Assembly: GCF_024199795.1 (NCBI RefSeq)
Contig: NZ_JANADK010000001.1
Coordinates: 7,440,001 to 7,504,000, forward strand
Length of the DNA: 64,000 bases
Direction of reading: 5' to 3'
Origin: Bradyrhizobium sp. CCGB01
GTDB taxonomy: Bacteria > Pseudomonadota > Alphaproteobacteria > Rhizobiales > Xanthobacteraceae
Positions 9,465 to 18,810 of the stretch are shown one piece after another; positions within the stretch are counted from its first letter, which is position 1; the number at the start of each line of letters is the position of its first letter. A model generated the notes under the pieces. That model was not told the DNA's origin. It did no database searches and saw nothing but the letters and a program-made list of their open reading frames with translations. The translations under genes were made by a program, and so were the position numbers.

Positions 9465-10631
9465 ATGACACGACCGCGATCAGCGGCCCGCGCCGCCCTG
9501 GCCATCGCGCTACTCGCCGTGGTGAATTTCGCAGCGAAAGGCGACGAGGTCGGCGTCAGCGAGGATGCGATCCTGTTCGGCCAGGCCGCCGCGCTCGAGG
9601 GCCCCTCTTCCGCGCTGGGACAGCGGATGCGGCAAGGCATCGTCGCGGCCTTCACCGAGATCAACGCCAAGGGCGGCGTCCACGGCCGCAGGCTTCAGCT
9701 CATCAGCCGCGACGACGGCTACGATCCCGATCGCTCGGTGGCGCAGACGCTGCGGCTGATCGAGGACGACAAGGTGTTCGCGCTGATCGGCGCGGTGGGC
9801 ACACCGACCGCGATGGCGACCATACCGATCACGAGTGCGAGAAACGTTCCCTTCATCGGCCCGTTCAGCGGCGCCGAGTTCCTGCGCGACCTCGAACTGT
9901 CCAACGTCGTCAACATCCGCGCGAGCTACGACGCAGAGGCCGAGGCCTGGGTCAAGCACCTCACCGAGGATCGCCACTACACCCGCATCGGCATCTTCTA
10001 CCAGGACGATTCCTTCGGCCGCGACGGTCTTGCCGGCGTGAAGCGCGCGCTCGCCAGGCGCGGCCTCGAACTCGCCGCCGAAGGCACCTTCGAGCGCAAC
10101 ACCCGCGCGGTCGGCTCGGCCTGGCGCATGATCAAGCGCGCCGAGCCCGAAGCCATCGTGATGGTCGGGACCTACGGCCCCTGCGCTGAGTTCATCAAGC
10201 TCGCGCATCGCAGCGGCTTGCATCCGACCTTCGTCAACATCTCCTTTGTGGGCGCCAATGCGCTGGCGAGAGAGCTCGGTCCCGACGGCGAAGGCGTCAT
10301 CGTCTCGCAAGTCGTGCCGTTTCCCTGGGATCGCTCGCAAAAGCTCGTCGCCGACTACCAGGCGGCGCAGACGGCGTTCGACCCGACGCTGACACCGGAC
10401 TTCGTGTCGCTCGAAGGCTATCTCTCCGGCCGCCTCGCGGCCGCGGCGCTGGAACAGGCCGGGCCGCAGCCGACCCGCGCGAGCCTGCTGCGGGCCGTCA
10501 ACGATGTCGGTCGCTTCGACATCAGCGGCAACGTTGTCACCGTCGGCGTGCGCGCGATCGAGACGCAGCCGAAGGTGTTCTTGACGGTGATCCAGAAGGA
10601 CGGGACGTTCAGGGCGGTCGACCGCCTTTAG
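9465..10631 (+). CDS. Periplasmic Leu/Ile/Val-type ligand-binding protein (orphan)
   Basis: 388 residues with a cleavable signal peptide (residues 1-24) and the Peripla_BP_6 fold: ILFGQAAALEGPSSALGQRMRQG at the N-terminus, GAVGTPTAMATIPI in the hinge region, and FYQDDSFGRDGL in the second lobe. No permease or ATPase gene lies beside it. It either supplies a transporter encoded elsewhere or acts as a sensory binding protein. The divergent CHASE-GGDEF-EAL gene is the natural partner candidate. Its stop overlaps by four bases the stop of the convergent hydroxyacid dehydrogenase. Confidence 0.88.
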   Translation: MTRPRSAARAALAIALLAVVNFAAKGDEVGVSEDAILFGQAAALEGPSSALGQRMRQGIVAAFTEINAKGGVHGRRLQLISRDDGYDPDRSVAQTLRLIEDDKVFALIGAVGTPTAMATIPITSARNVPFIGPFSGAEFLRDLELSNVVNIRASYDAEAEAWVKHLTEDRHYTRIGIFYQDDSFGRDGLAGVKRALARRGLELAAEGTFERNTRAVGSAWRMIKRAEPEAIVMVGTYGPCAEFIKLAHRSGLHPTFVNISFVGANALARELGPDGEGVIVSQVVPFPWDRSQKLVADYQAAQTAFDPTLTPDFVSLEGYLSGRLAAAALEQAGPQPTRASLLRAVNDVGRFDISGNVVTVGVRAIETQPKVFLTVIQKDGTFRAVDRL

Positions 10632-11605
10632 GGCCGCCGCGTCCAGCGGTCGGCGTTGACGGCGCCTTGCGGCACCTCGCCTTTGACGATCGCCTCGACC
10701 TGCCGCACCGTTTCCAGCGACTGATATTCGATCGCCTGCGGCGTCAGCCCGCCGACATGCGGCGTGGCGATGACATTTGGCAGCCTTGCGAGCGCCGGGC
10801 TCGGCATCTGGTCGGGCGCGCGGCCGACATCCATCGCAGCACCTGCGATGCGGCCTTCGAGTAGAACCTTCGCAAGCGCGGCCTCGTCGACGAGGTTACC
10901 GCGCGAGAGGTTGATGAAGACGGCGTGCCGCTGCATGCGCGCCAGCGCGACCTCCCCGATCAGGTTCTCGGTCTGCTCGTTGGCGATCGCCAGGCAGACG
11001 ACATAGTCCGATGCGGCGAGGAGCTCGTTGAGAGAGACATGCCGGATCTCGCTGTCGCCGACGGTCGCGAAGGGATCGGCGACCAGCACCTCCATGCGCA
11101 TCACCTTGGCGATCTCGGCGAGGTAACGCCCGATGCTGCCATAGCCGATGATGCCGATGCGGCTGCCGGCGAGCTGGCGGCCCATCCGCGCCTCGACCTT
11201 GCGGCCGGCCTGGTAGTCCGCCGTCGCCCGCGACACGCCGCGGGAGAGATCGACCATGAAGCCGAGCGCGAGCTCGGCCACCGCCTGCACGAAGCCCGGA
11301 CCGGCGCGGGTCACCAGCACGCCGGCGTTCGAGGCCGCATCGACGTCGACATTGCGGATGTCGACGGCACAGCGGACGAAGGCACGCAGGCGCGGCAGTT
11401 GCGCGAAGATCTCGCCGCGGCCCTCGGTCATGCGGTCGGCGACTATGATGTCGGCATCATCAGCGGCGCGCACGAGGCCGGCGGCGTCCAGCGTATCATC
11501 GCTCTCGTGCAGGATGACATCGGCGGCCGCGCGCAGGCCATTCAGGCTGCGGTCGCCGTAGTAATTGCGGCGCATCTCCGGCGTATGGGCCAGCAGAACT
11601 TTCAC
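10628..11605 (-). CDS. D-2-hydroxyacid dehydrogenase family protein
   Basis: 325 residues with the NAD-binding GYGSIG at 154-159, the catalytic Arg of the NLSRG segment near 235 and TPHVGG with the catalytic His near 282. The usual DVFxxEP segment that carries the catalytic Glu reads DVGRAPDQMP, so the Glu is not where expected. The GTG start at 11605 is preferred: GAGGAG stands just upstream and the frame before it encodes the tail of the transporter gene in another frame. It is the third gene of a TRAP operon, so it likely oxidises or reduces the imported 2-hydroxy/2-keto acid. Confidence 0.85.
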   Translation of the reverse strand: MKVLLAHTPEMRRNYYGDRSLNGLRAAADVILHESDDTLDAAGLVRAADDADIIVADRMTEGRGEIFAQLPRLRAFVRCAVDIRNVDVDAASNAGVLVTRAGPGFVQAVAELALGFMVDLSRGVSRATADYQAGRKVEARMGRQLAGSRIGIIGYGSIGRYLAEIAKVMRMEVLVADPFATVGDSEIRHVSLNELLAASDYVVCLAIANEQTENLIGEVALARMQRHAVFINLSRGNLVDEAALAKVLLEGRIAGAAMDVGRAPDQMPSPALARLPNVIATPHVGGLTPQAIEYQSLETVRQVEAIVKGEVPQGAVNADRWTRRP

Positions 11606-11616
11606 GGCAACACTCC

Positions 11617-13491
11617 TCAATAGCCGAACGCGCGTGGCAGCGCGGTCGAGAGCCACGGCACGAAGGCGATGACGAGCAGGCAGAGGAACAACAGGCCGAG
11701 ATAGCCCATGATCGGCTTCACCGTCTGCTCGATCGGAACATTGCCGATCAGGCAGGCGCCATAGAGTCCGAGCCCGAGCGGCGGCGCGAACAGGCCGATG
11801 CCCATCGCGATGACCAGCACGACGCCGAAATGCAGGGGATCGACGCCGAGCTGCACGGCGACCGGCAGCAGCAAAGGCCCGAAGATGATGAGCGCGGCGG
11901 CGCCTTCCAGCACCGAGCCCATCACGATCAGCACGGCGATCGCGAGCAGGATGAACAGCGACACGCCCGAGGTCTTGGACAATCCCAGCATGAAATCGCC
12001 GACCGCATGCGGCACCTGCTGCAAGGTCAGCGTAAAGGCGAGCGACTGCGCCGCGGCGACGATGAACAGCACGAGCCCCGCGCGCGTCGCGGCCTGGACA
12101 AAACTGTGCGCCGCCGACTTGAAGCTGAGCTCCCGGAACACGACGCTGCCGACGACGAGCGCATAGGCCACGGCGAACGCCGAGATCTCGGTCGCGGTGG
12201 CAAAGCCGCTCTTGAAGCCGAAGAAGATCATGAAGATCAGGCCGAACGAGGCGATCGCGCCGCTCCACAGGCCCGACACCGGCATCTGCGGTTCGATATC
12301 CTCGGCTTCAGCCGGAGTCTTGCCGAAGATGATGGAGACGACGATCAGGACCAGCGCCATCAGCGCCGCCGGCAACAGCCCGGCGACGAACAGGCCGCCG
12401 ATCGACAGGTTCGCCACGAACCCCAGGATGATGAGGTTGATGCACGGCGGAATCGTTTCCGCCATCACCGCGGACGCGGCAAGCAGCGCCACGGCGCCGC
12501 CCGGGTTCTGCTTCGAGCGTCGCGCCGCCGGGATCAGCACGGAGCCGACCGCGGCGACATCGGCCATCTTGGAGCCCGAGATGCCCGAGAACAGCACCAT
12601 CGAGGCCACCATCACGACGTTCAACCCGCCGCGCATGCGGCCCACCGCGCGCTGCAACAGCTCGATCAGCCGCACCGACATGCCGTTGGCTTCCATGAGG
12701 TAGCCGACGAGGATGAAGAAGGGAATCGCGAGCAGCACGAAATTGTCGATGCCGCGCGCCATCTGCTGGGCGAAGATCACGCCGGGCAGCGCGCCCTCGA
12801 CCCAGATGAAGATCAGCGCGGCCAGCGCCAGCGCGAAACCGATCGGCAAGCCGCCGAACAAGGTCGCGAAGAAGCCGATCAGCATCAGCGTGCCAGCCGA
12901 GGGCACCGTAGACGGCGACAGATAATCCCAGGCGAGATAGAGGCCGGTCACGATCGCGACCGCAATGAGCCCCCTGACAATGTCAGGAAACGGCCGCGCG
13001 CAGAGCTGATCGATCGCGAACACCGTCATGAACAGCGCGCCGATGCCCATCGGGTAGAAGGTCAGCTCCAGCGGCAGGCCGGATCCCGTGGTCTGGCCTG
13101 CCGTCAAGGACCCAAGCTTGATCGCGTTGTAGGCGACATAGCCCGAGATCAGCACGACGAGCACGCTGCTGGCGGCATCGACCAGCGCGCGCAGCCGCAC
13201 CGGCAGCAGATCGCGGAAGAAGGACACGCCGACATTCTCGCCGCGCGCGAGCGCGCTCGCCGCGCCGAAGAAGGCCGAGCCGACCATCAGGCCCCGGGCG
13301 ACGTCGTCGGACCATTCGACCGGCGCATTGAAGAAGAAACGCAGCAGCACGGAGACGCAGACCACGACGAGATCGGCGGCCAGCAGAATGGCCGCGATCG
13401 CATCGCTGAGGCGAAGCAACAGGGTGATGCTCCCGTGGCGCTCGCCCGAGAGAGACACGGCGCCGGCCATCGCCAGCTCGGATTTGGCCAT
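11617..13491 (-). CDS. TRAP transporter fused small and large membrane subunits (DctQ-DctM)
   Basis: 624 residues. About 1-190 is a DctQ-like four-helix module (FFFNAPVEWSDDVARGLMV is typical) and about 195-624 is the DctM ion-coupled permease, with motifs such as ISGSKMADVAAVGS and APPLGLGLYGA. Fused QM proteins are an established TRAP variant. With the adjacent DctP it would import an organic acid using a sodium or proton gradient. The start is one base after the DctP stop and the dehydrogenase start follows 11 bases after its stop, indicating one operon. Confidence 0.92.
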   Translation of the reverse strand: MAKSELAMAGAVSLSGERHGSITLLLRLSDAIAAILLAADLVVVCVSVLLRFFFNAPVEWSDDVARGLMVGSAFFGAASALARGENVGVSFFRDLLPVRLRALVDAASSVLVVLISGYVAYNAIKLGSLTAGQTTGSGLPLELTFYPMGIGALFMTVFAIDQLCARPFPDIVRGLIAVAIVTGLYLAWDYLSPSTVPSAGTLMLIGFFATLFGGLPIGFALALAALIFIWVEGALPGVIFAQQMARGIDNFVLLAIPFFILVGYLMEANGMSVRLIELLQRAVGRMRGGLNVVMVASMVLFSGISGSKMADVAAVGSVLIPAARRSKQNPGGAVALLAASAVMAETIPPCINLIILGFVANLSIGGLFVAGLLPAALMALVLIVVSIIFGKTPAEAEDIEPQMPVSGLWSGAIASFGLIFMIFFGFKSGFATATEISAFAVAYALVVGSVVFRELSFKSAAHSFVQAATRAGLVLFIVAAAQSLAFTLTLQQVPHAVGDFMLGLSKTSGVSLFILLAIAVLIVMGSVLEGAAALIIFGPLLLPVAVQLGVDPLHFGVVLVIAMGIGLFAPPLGLGLYGACLIGNVPIEQTVKPIMGYLGLLFLCLLVIAFVPWLSTALPRAFGY

Positions 13492-13492
13492 A

Positions 13493-14524
13493 TCAGGCCT
13501 GCGTCGCGCGGATGACGTCGATGACGGCCTTGGATTCCGGCCGCGCCTTGATGAAGTTCTCGTGCTGCGGCGCGACGCGCTTCTTGAACGCTTCGCGGTC
13601 GCATTCGGCTACCGTGACGCCCTTCTCGGTCAAGGCCGCCAGCGCCTCCTTCTCGACCGCAAGCCCGTGGGCACGGGTGTCGACCGCGGCCTTCTTCGCG
13701 GCATCGAGGAAGCCCTCGCGCAGCTTCGGATCCATGCGGTTGTAGGTCATGTCGCTGAAGTAGATCGCGAGCGGCGAGAAATTGTGCTGCGTCAGCGCAT
13801 AGAATTTTGCCGTTTCGAAGAACTTGCTGGCGAGGATCGTCGGCGGATCGTGCTCAAGGCCATCAAGCACGCCGGCCTGCAGCGCCGTGTAGATCTCGCC
13901 GAACGCCAGCGGCGTCGCGGCGGCGCCCATCAGGCGCAGGCATTCCGTGATGACGGGATTTGGCAGCGTGCGGATCTTGAGGCCGGCGAGATCCTCCGGC
14001 GTCTTCACCGGCTTCTTCGCCAGCACGCTGCGTGAGCCGAAATTGTAGGCCCAGGCGATGATGCGGATGTTGCCGCCCTTGAGCAGCGCGTCCTCGATCG
14101 GCTTGGCGGCGCCGGCGTCGAACGCCTTGGTCTGCTGCGGGAAGCTCGAGAACAGGAAGCCGAGGTCGAAGGTACCGACCAGCGGCACCAGATTGGCCGA
14201 GATCGACGAGCCCGACACCATGAGGTCGATGACGCCGAGCTTCACCGAGTTGATGACGTCGATCTCCTGCCCGAGCTGGTTGTCGGGGAAGAAAGCAACC
14301 TCGACCTGCTCGCCAAGCCCGTTGCCCTTCAGGTTCTTGACGAGGTTGTCGTAGTAGACGCGGCCGTTGGCGTATTTGGGATCGTTCGGCAACGAGGAGG
14401 AGCATTTCAGCTTCAGCGTCGCAGCTTCCGCGCGGCCGATGATGGCGGGAGAGAGCACGAGGCCGGCGGTGACCGCCGTCGACGACTTGATGAAGGTGCG
14501 ACGGCTCACGGGCACGATGGTCAT
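13493..14524 (-). CDS. dctP: TRAP transporter substrate-binding protein (DctP family)
   Basis: 343 residues. The N-terminus SRRTFIKSS followed by a hydrophobic stretch and AEA is a twin-arginine-type signal, suggesting export in folded form. The mature part is a DctP-family binding protein; LAGLKIRTLPNPVITECLRLMGA contains the conserved Arg that binds the carboxylate of the ligand. The ATG at 14524 is preceded by GGGAGAG; an in-frame extension to 14758 lacks support. First gene of the TRAP operon with dctQM and the hydroxyacid dehydrogenase. Confidence 0.9.
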   Translation of the reverse strand: MTIVPVSRRTFIKSSTAVTAGLVLSPAIIGRAEAATLKLKCSSSLPNDPKYANGRVYYDNLVKNLKGNGLGEQVEVAFFPDNQLGQEIDVINSVKLGVIDLMVSGSSISANLVPLVGTFDLGFLFSSFPQQTKAFDAGAAKPIEDALLKGGNIRIIAWAYNFGSRSVLAKKPVKTPEDLAGLKIRTLPNPVITECLRLMGAAATPLAFGEIYTALQAGVLDGLEHDPPTILASKFFETAKFYALTQHNFSPLAIYFSDMTYNRMDPKLREGFLDAAKKAAVDTRAHGLAVEKEALAALTEKGVTVAECDREAFKKRVAPQHENFIKARPESKAVIDVIRATQA

Positions 14525-14951
14525 GGCGCGGTCTCTCCCCGAATATTCTTGTTTACGGCCGAGATCGCAGCCACGGCCTGTTGCGCGGACTGTATGGCCA
14601 AAGCGACGGGGCAGGCAAGGCTTGCCCCAGGACGTCGCAATGCGGCGTGTTGCGAATATTGACGGCATCCGCGCGCACCGAAACAAGCATGTTTTTGCGG
14701 GATTCTTGATGAGACCGGCCTGGAGCCCGATGTGCGCAAGGACACTTTTGCGCAGCATCAGCGATCAATCCAATTGGCGCATGGATCAATGCGCAATTCA
14801 CATGGATGCCACCAGAACGATGCCGCTGGGCTCCGGCAGACGCCCTGCCCCATTTTGCCGCGGCTTAGCGTGATCCAGTGCACAGACAGGCACGTGGCGG
14901 CGACCTAGAAAAGGTGACATCATCGCGCGCATTGCCGATGGAGGTGACACT
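14525..14951. other. 427-base divergent intergenic region
   Basis: It separates the TRAP operon (minus) from the caspase-like gene (plus) and must hold both promoters. I see no gene, long palindrome or repeat in it. GGAGGTGACACT directly before 14952 is the ribosome site of the caspase-like gene. Confidence 0.5.
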
Positions 14952-16436
14952 ATGCGCCGTCCAGCCTTTCGCAATTTGCTTCTTGCCTCCAGCCTTCTCG
15001 CGCTCACGCAATTGATGACGCCGACAGACGCCGCCGCCGAGGCGCGGCTCGCACTCGTGATCGGTCAGTCGGCCTATCGCACGGTGCCGGAGCTGCCCAA
15101 TGCCGCCAACGACGCCAAGGGCATGACGGAGCTGCTCGGCAATGCCGGCTTCACCGTCACCACGGCGGCCAATCTGGCGCAGAACGAGATGCGCGCGGCG
15201 ATCTCGGATTTCGCCGGCAAGGTCAGCGCCAGCGGCGCCGATACCGTCGCGCTGGTGTTCTATGCCGGCCACGGCCTCCAGATCGACGGCGAGAATTATC
15301 TGGTCCCGGTCGATCTCGATCCCAAGCGCGAGGCCGACATTCCGCTCCAGGGCGTGCGGCTGAACGATCTGCTCAACACGCTCGGCGCACTGCCGACAAA
15401 GGCGCGCATCTTCATGCTCGACGCCTGCCGCAACAATCCGTTCCCGGCGCTCAGCGGCGCCGGCCACGGGCTCGCGATCGTCGATACCAAGGCCGGCGCG
15501 CCCGGCTCGTTCATCTCCTATTCGACCTCGCCCGGCGCGGAAGCCGAGGATGGCAGCGGCATCGACAGCCCCTACACCACCGCGGCGCTGACCGTCGCCA
15601 AGCAGCCCAATTTGCCGATCGAGGAAGTGTTCAAGCGCATTCGCGTCGCGGTGGCGCAATCGACCGACGGGCGGCAGATCCCCTGGGAAAGCTCGTCGCT
15701 GACGACCGACTTCAGGTTCTTCGGCGGCGAGAGCAGCGGCGGTCAGCCTCCTCTTCCCGGCGCATCGTCAATGGCGCTGGCCAGCGGCACGCGCAGCGTC
15801 GAGGACTGGCGCAGGGATCTGCAGGGCAAGGACGCCAGGGCCGCCTATGAGCTCGTGATCACCGACGACACCGTGCCGGCGTATCAGGCCTATATCGAAT
15901 TATACGCTCAGGACGCCCGCACGCCGCGCCTGCGCACGGTGCTGGAGCGGCGGCGGCAGATGCTGGCGTGGGAGCGGGCCACCGCGATCAACACGCGCGC
16001 CGCGTTCGAGGCCTACCTCAACAATTGGGACAACAGCGACCTCGCCGCCACCGCGCGCAGGCTGCTGCTCCGCGTGCAGAACCGCAACTATGCGTTGCCC
16101 GTCACGGCTGCAGCGACCCCTGCCCCGATCGCCGTCGCAATGGCGCCGACCTGTCCGTGCTCGACGCCGTCGCCGCCGGCAACGCCGGTCAATCCGAGCG
16201 TCGCTCCGGTGATCAAGAAGCGCGTCGACGACACGCCGCCGAAGCGCAAGGTGGTCGAGACGCCGCCGAAGCGCCGGCCTGCGCCTCCGCCCGAGGAAGT
16301 GGTCTACGAACGCGCGCCGCCTTCAGGCCCACCGCCCGGCGCCGTGATGCAAGGCATCGGCATTGGTATCGGACTTGGCGTGGGAATGGGTGGCGGTCGC
16401 GGCGGCGATTATCGGAACGACCGCGGCCGGTACTGA
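14952..16436 (+). CDS. Exported caspase-like (peptidase C14) protein
   Basis: 494 residues. A signal peptide (1-29, ending AAAEA) precedes a caspase/metacaspase p20 domain: RLALVIGQSAY at the start, the catalytic His in YAGHG (His107) and catalytic Cys in DACRNNP (Cys159). After about residue 255 the protein continues with a helical region, then a Pro-rich stretch with repeats of TPPKRK type, and a glycine-rich end (GIGIGIGLG, GGGRGGDYR). The catalytic dyad is intact, so proteolysis after Arg/Lys or Asp in the periplasm is possible. A perfect ribosome site precedes the start. The target is unknown. Confidence 0.87.
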   Translation: MRRPAFRNLLLASSLLALTQLMTPTDAAAEARLALVIGQSAYRTVPELPNAANDAKGMTELLGNAGFTVTTAANLAQNEMRAAISDFAGKVSASGADTVALVFYAGHGLQIDGENYLVPVDLDPKREADIPLQGVRLNDLLNTLGALPTKARIFMLDACRNNPFPALSGAGHGLAIVDTKAGAPGSFISYSTSPGAEAEDGSGIDSPYTTAALTVAKQPNLPIEEVFKRIRVAVAQSTDGRQIPWESSSLTTDFRFFGGESSGGQPPLPGASSMALASGTRSVEDWRRDLQGKDARAAYELVITDDTVPAYQAYIELYAQDARTPRLRTVLERRRQMLAWERATAINTRAAFEAYLNNWDNSDLAATARRLLLRVQNRNYALPVTAAATPAPIAVAMAPTCPCSTPSPPATPVNPSVAPVIKKRVDDTPPKRKVVETPPKRRPAPPPEEVVYERAPPSGPPPGAVMQGIGIGIGLGVGMGGGRGGDYRNDRGRY

Positions 16437-16481
16437 GGCCATTTCGGCGAGCCGGAGGATAAAGGAGGATAAATATGTCCT

Positions 16482-16571
16482 CCGTCATTGCGAGGAGTTC
16501 TAGCGGCGAAGCAATCCAGGCTGTCTCCGCGGATGCATGTCCGGATTGCTTCGCTGCGCTCGCAATGACGG
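16482..16571. repeat. Palindromic dispersed repeat, family B
   Basis: Left arm CCGTCATTGCGAGGAG...GCGAAGCAATCC (16482-16517) and right arm GGATTGCTTCGCTGCGCTCG...CAATGACGG (16543-16571) are near reverse complements. This is a common intergenic palindrome of alphaproteobacterial genomes. It lies between the caspase-like and SulP genes and may act as a transcript end structure. Confidence 0.8.
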
Positions 16572-16663
16572 CGGATGCAGAGAAATTGCGTCTGTCGCTT
16601 CCCGGTACGGAAATGCTGTAGTCTGGTCGCCCGCCGCCAGGCTTTCCGGGGGACTTCTGATCA

Positions 16664-18331
16664 ATGCCGCACGACGCTCACGCCAGGCACACATGGCCGC
16701 TATTCCGCTCGCTCGCGTCGTATTCCCTGCCCGGCGACCTGATGGCCGGCCTGACGCTGGCGGCGATCGCCATTCCCGAACAGATGGCGACCGCGCGGCT
16801 CGGCGGCTTTGCGCCACAGATCGGCTTCTTCGCCTTCATGGCCGGCTCGCTCGGCTTCGCGCTGCTCGGCGGCAACCGCTTCCTGTCCTGCGGCTCCGAC
16901 TCCACGATCACGCCGATCTTCGCCGGCGGGCTCGCGGCGCTGGCCGCAGCCGGCTCGCCCGAATATCAGGGGCTTGCGATCGCACTGGCGCTGATGGTCG
17001 GCGCGATGATGCTGGCCGGCGGCGCGTTCCGCCTCGGCGGCATCGCCAACCTGTTGTCGGTGCCGGTCATGGTCGGATTCCTCGCCGGGATCTCCGTCCA
17101 CATCATCGTGTCGCAGCTGCCGGGCGTGCTCGGGCTTCAATCACCGAGCGGGCCGACGCTCGATCGCATCGGCGTGCTCGCCGGCCAGCTCGGCCACACC
17201 AATCCGTTTACGCTGTGCATCGGTCTCGGCGTGCTCGCCGTGGTCTTCATCTCCGAGAGGGTCAGTGCGAAGATCCCGGGCGCGCTGATCGGGCTCGTCG
17301 CCGCGACATTGGCCACAATCGCGCTCGGCCTCGAGAGCAAGGGTGTCAACGTCGTCGGCATGGTGCCGGGCACGTTGCCGCGGCCGACCCTGCCCGAGCT
17401 TGCGCCTGAGCAGTGGGTGCGCCTGGTGCCGCTCGCCTTCGTGATCACGGTCGTGGTGATGGTGCAGACCGCCGCGACGACGCGGTCGTTCCCGTCCGAT
17501 CCTGACAAGCCCGCCGATGTCGATCGCGATTTCCTCGGCGCCGGCGCCGGCAGCGTGCTGTCCGGCCTGTTCGGCGCGTTCCCGGTCAATGCCAGCCCGC
17601 CGCGGACGGGCATCGTCGCCGAGACCGGCGGACAGTCGCAGCTCGCGGGCCTTGCAGCAGCGGCAATCGTGCTGGCACTGCTCGCGTTCGGCACCGGATT
17701 GTTGCAGCACGTTCCAGACGCCGCGCTCGGCGGCATCCTGCTGTTCGTGGCACTGCGGATCATCCGCGTGAAGCAGATCGCCACGATCTACCGCCAGTCG
17801 CCGAGCGAATTCCTGCTGATCGTCGCGACCGCCGCGCTGATCATCGTGCTGCCGATCCAGCAGGGCGCGTTCCTCGGCATCGTGCTGTCGCTGCTGCACG
17901 GCATCTGGAGCATCACGCGCGCCAGGCTGGTCGAGTTTGAGCGCGTGCCGGGCACCACGATCTGGTGGCCGGCGCATCCGCACATCGCCGGCGAGCGCAT
18001 CAATGGCGTCGCCGTGATCGGGCTGCAGGCGCCGCTGTCCTTCCTCAACGCGCCCGGCTTTCGCAGCGACGTGGCGAAAGTGCTCGGCACGTCGACGCCG
18101 CAGCTGCTGGTGCTGGAGGCAAGCGGCATGGTCGAGATCGACTTCACCGCCGCGCAGATCCTGCTCGACGTCTTCAAGGTGTGCAGCGAACAGGGCGTCA
18201 CGGTCGCGCTGGCGCGGCTGGAATCGGCGCGCGCGCAGGACGCGTTCGAACGTTTCAGACTGTTCGACGCCCTGCCCCGCGAGCACGTCTTCCACAGCGT
18301 CGACGAGGCCGTGCGCAAGCTGGCGAAATAA
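16664..18331 (+). CDS. SulP family inorganic anion transporter with STAS domain
   Basis: 555 residues. The first ~410 form the SulP membrane domain (the opening LMAGLTLAAIAIPEQMATARLGG and FPVNASPPRTGIVAETGGQSQLAG are family hallmarks); about 440-545 is a cytoplasmic STAS domain (PLSFLNAPGFRSDV, VLEASGMVEIDFTAAQILLDV). Family members carry sulfate, bicarbonate or C4-dicarboxylates with protons or sodium; the sequence does not tell which. A single gene, with a GGGGGA ribosome site. Confidence 0.92.
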   Translation: MPHDAHARHTWPLFRSLASYSLPGDLMAGLTLAAIAIPEQMATARLGGFAPQIGFFAFMAGSLGFALLGGNRFLSCGSDSTITPIFAGGLAALAAAGSPEYQGLAIALALMVGAMMLAGGAFRLGGIANLLSVPVMVGFLAGISVHIIVSQLPGVLGLQSPSGPTLDRIGVLAGQLGHTNPFTLCIGLGVLAVVFISERVSAKIPGALIGLVAATLATIALGLESKGVNVVGMVPGTLPRPTLPELAPEQWVRLVPLAFVITVVVMVQTAATTRSFPSDPDKPADVDRDFLGAGAGSVLSGLFGAFPVNASPPRTGIVAETGGQSQLAGLAAAAIVLALLAFGTGLLQHVPDAALGGILLFVALRIIRVKQIATIYRQSPSEFLLIVATAALIIVLPIQQGAFLGIVLSLLHGIWSITRARLVEFERVPGTTIWWPAHPHIAGERINGVAVIGLQAPLSFLNAPGFRSDVAKVLGTSTPQLLVLEASGMVEIDFTAAQILLDVFKVCSEQGVTVALARLESARAQDAFERFRLFDALPREHVFHSVDEAVRKLAK

Positions 18332-18810
18332 CCACCGCCTTCAGTTCGCGGAGTAAGACCACGGCAGCGCGTCAAAGCTAGCACTTGATTTCCTGCTGCG
18401 ACCGGCGACAATGACGTCGCGCCAGCTTCCGGTACCGAACTTCACATAAGACGGGGAAAACCCGCTTGGCCGCGGCTATACCGTCGCTGCGCGGGAGGGA
18501 TCGTTATGACGGTAGGATTCAAGTCCTGGCTGCAGCGCCGACATGATCCAGGCCGCCGGTCGTATCGCCGTTACGATTGGGAGCGATGCGATCGCGCCGC
18601 TGCCTCGCGAAGAACGCACCCTGGTTCGCGGCGAACTCGCCACCCCAGCGCTGCCAGTGAAACACCACCGAATGATCATCGAGCCCATGCATTGCGTAGG
18701 CATCAACGCGCGCATGCGTTGAACCACGGAGGCGCAATGGACTGAAAGCACCCAAGCCGGCGCAAGACTGGCCGCAGAGCATCAACTCGGACACATCGAG
18801 GGAGGGATGC
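18332..18810. other. 479-base intergenic region, no confident gene
   Basis: It lies upstream of the sugar ABC operon and holds its promoter. Overlapping open frames on both strands (for example 18506-18745 plus and 18519-18690 minus) have no recognisable domain; one minus frame contains an unusual Trp/His/Phe-rich piece (HSVVFHWQRWGGEF) that might be a gene remnant. I cannot identify it. Confidence 0.4.

Noticed and set aside
11606..12268. N-terminal extension of the hydroxyacid dehydrogenase
   Set aside because: This stretch is the DctM coding region in another frame; the GTG at 11605 with GAGGAG is the real start.
11830..13515. 561-codon plus-strand open frame
   Set aside because: Antisense to the DctQM membrane gene; extremely charged composition reflects complementing hydrophobic codons.
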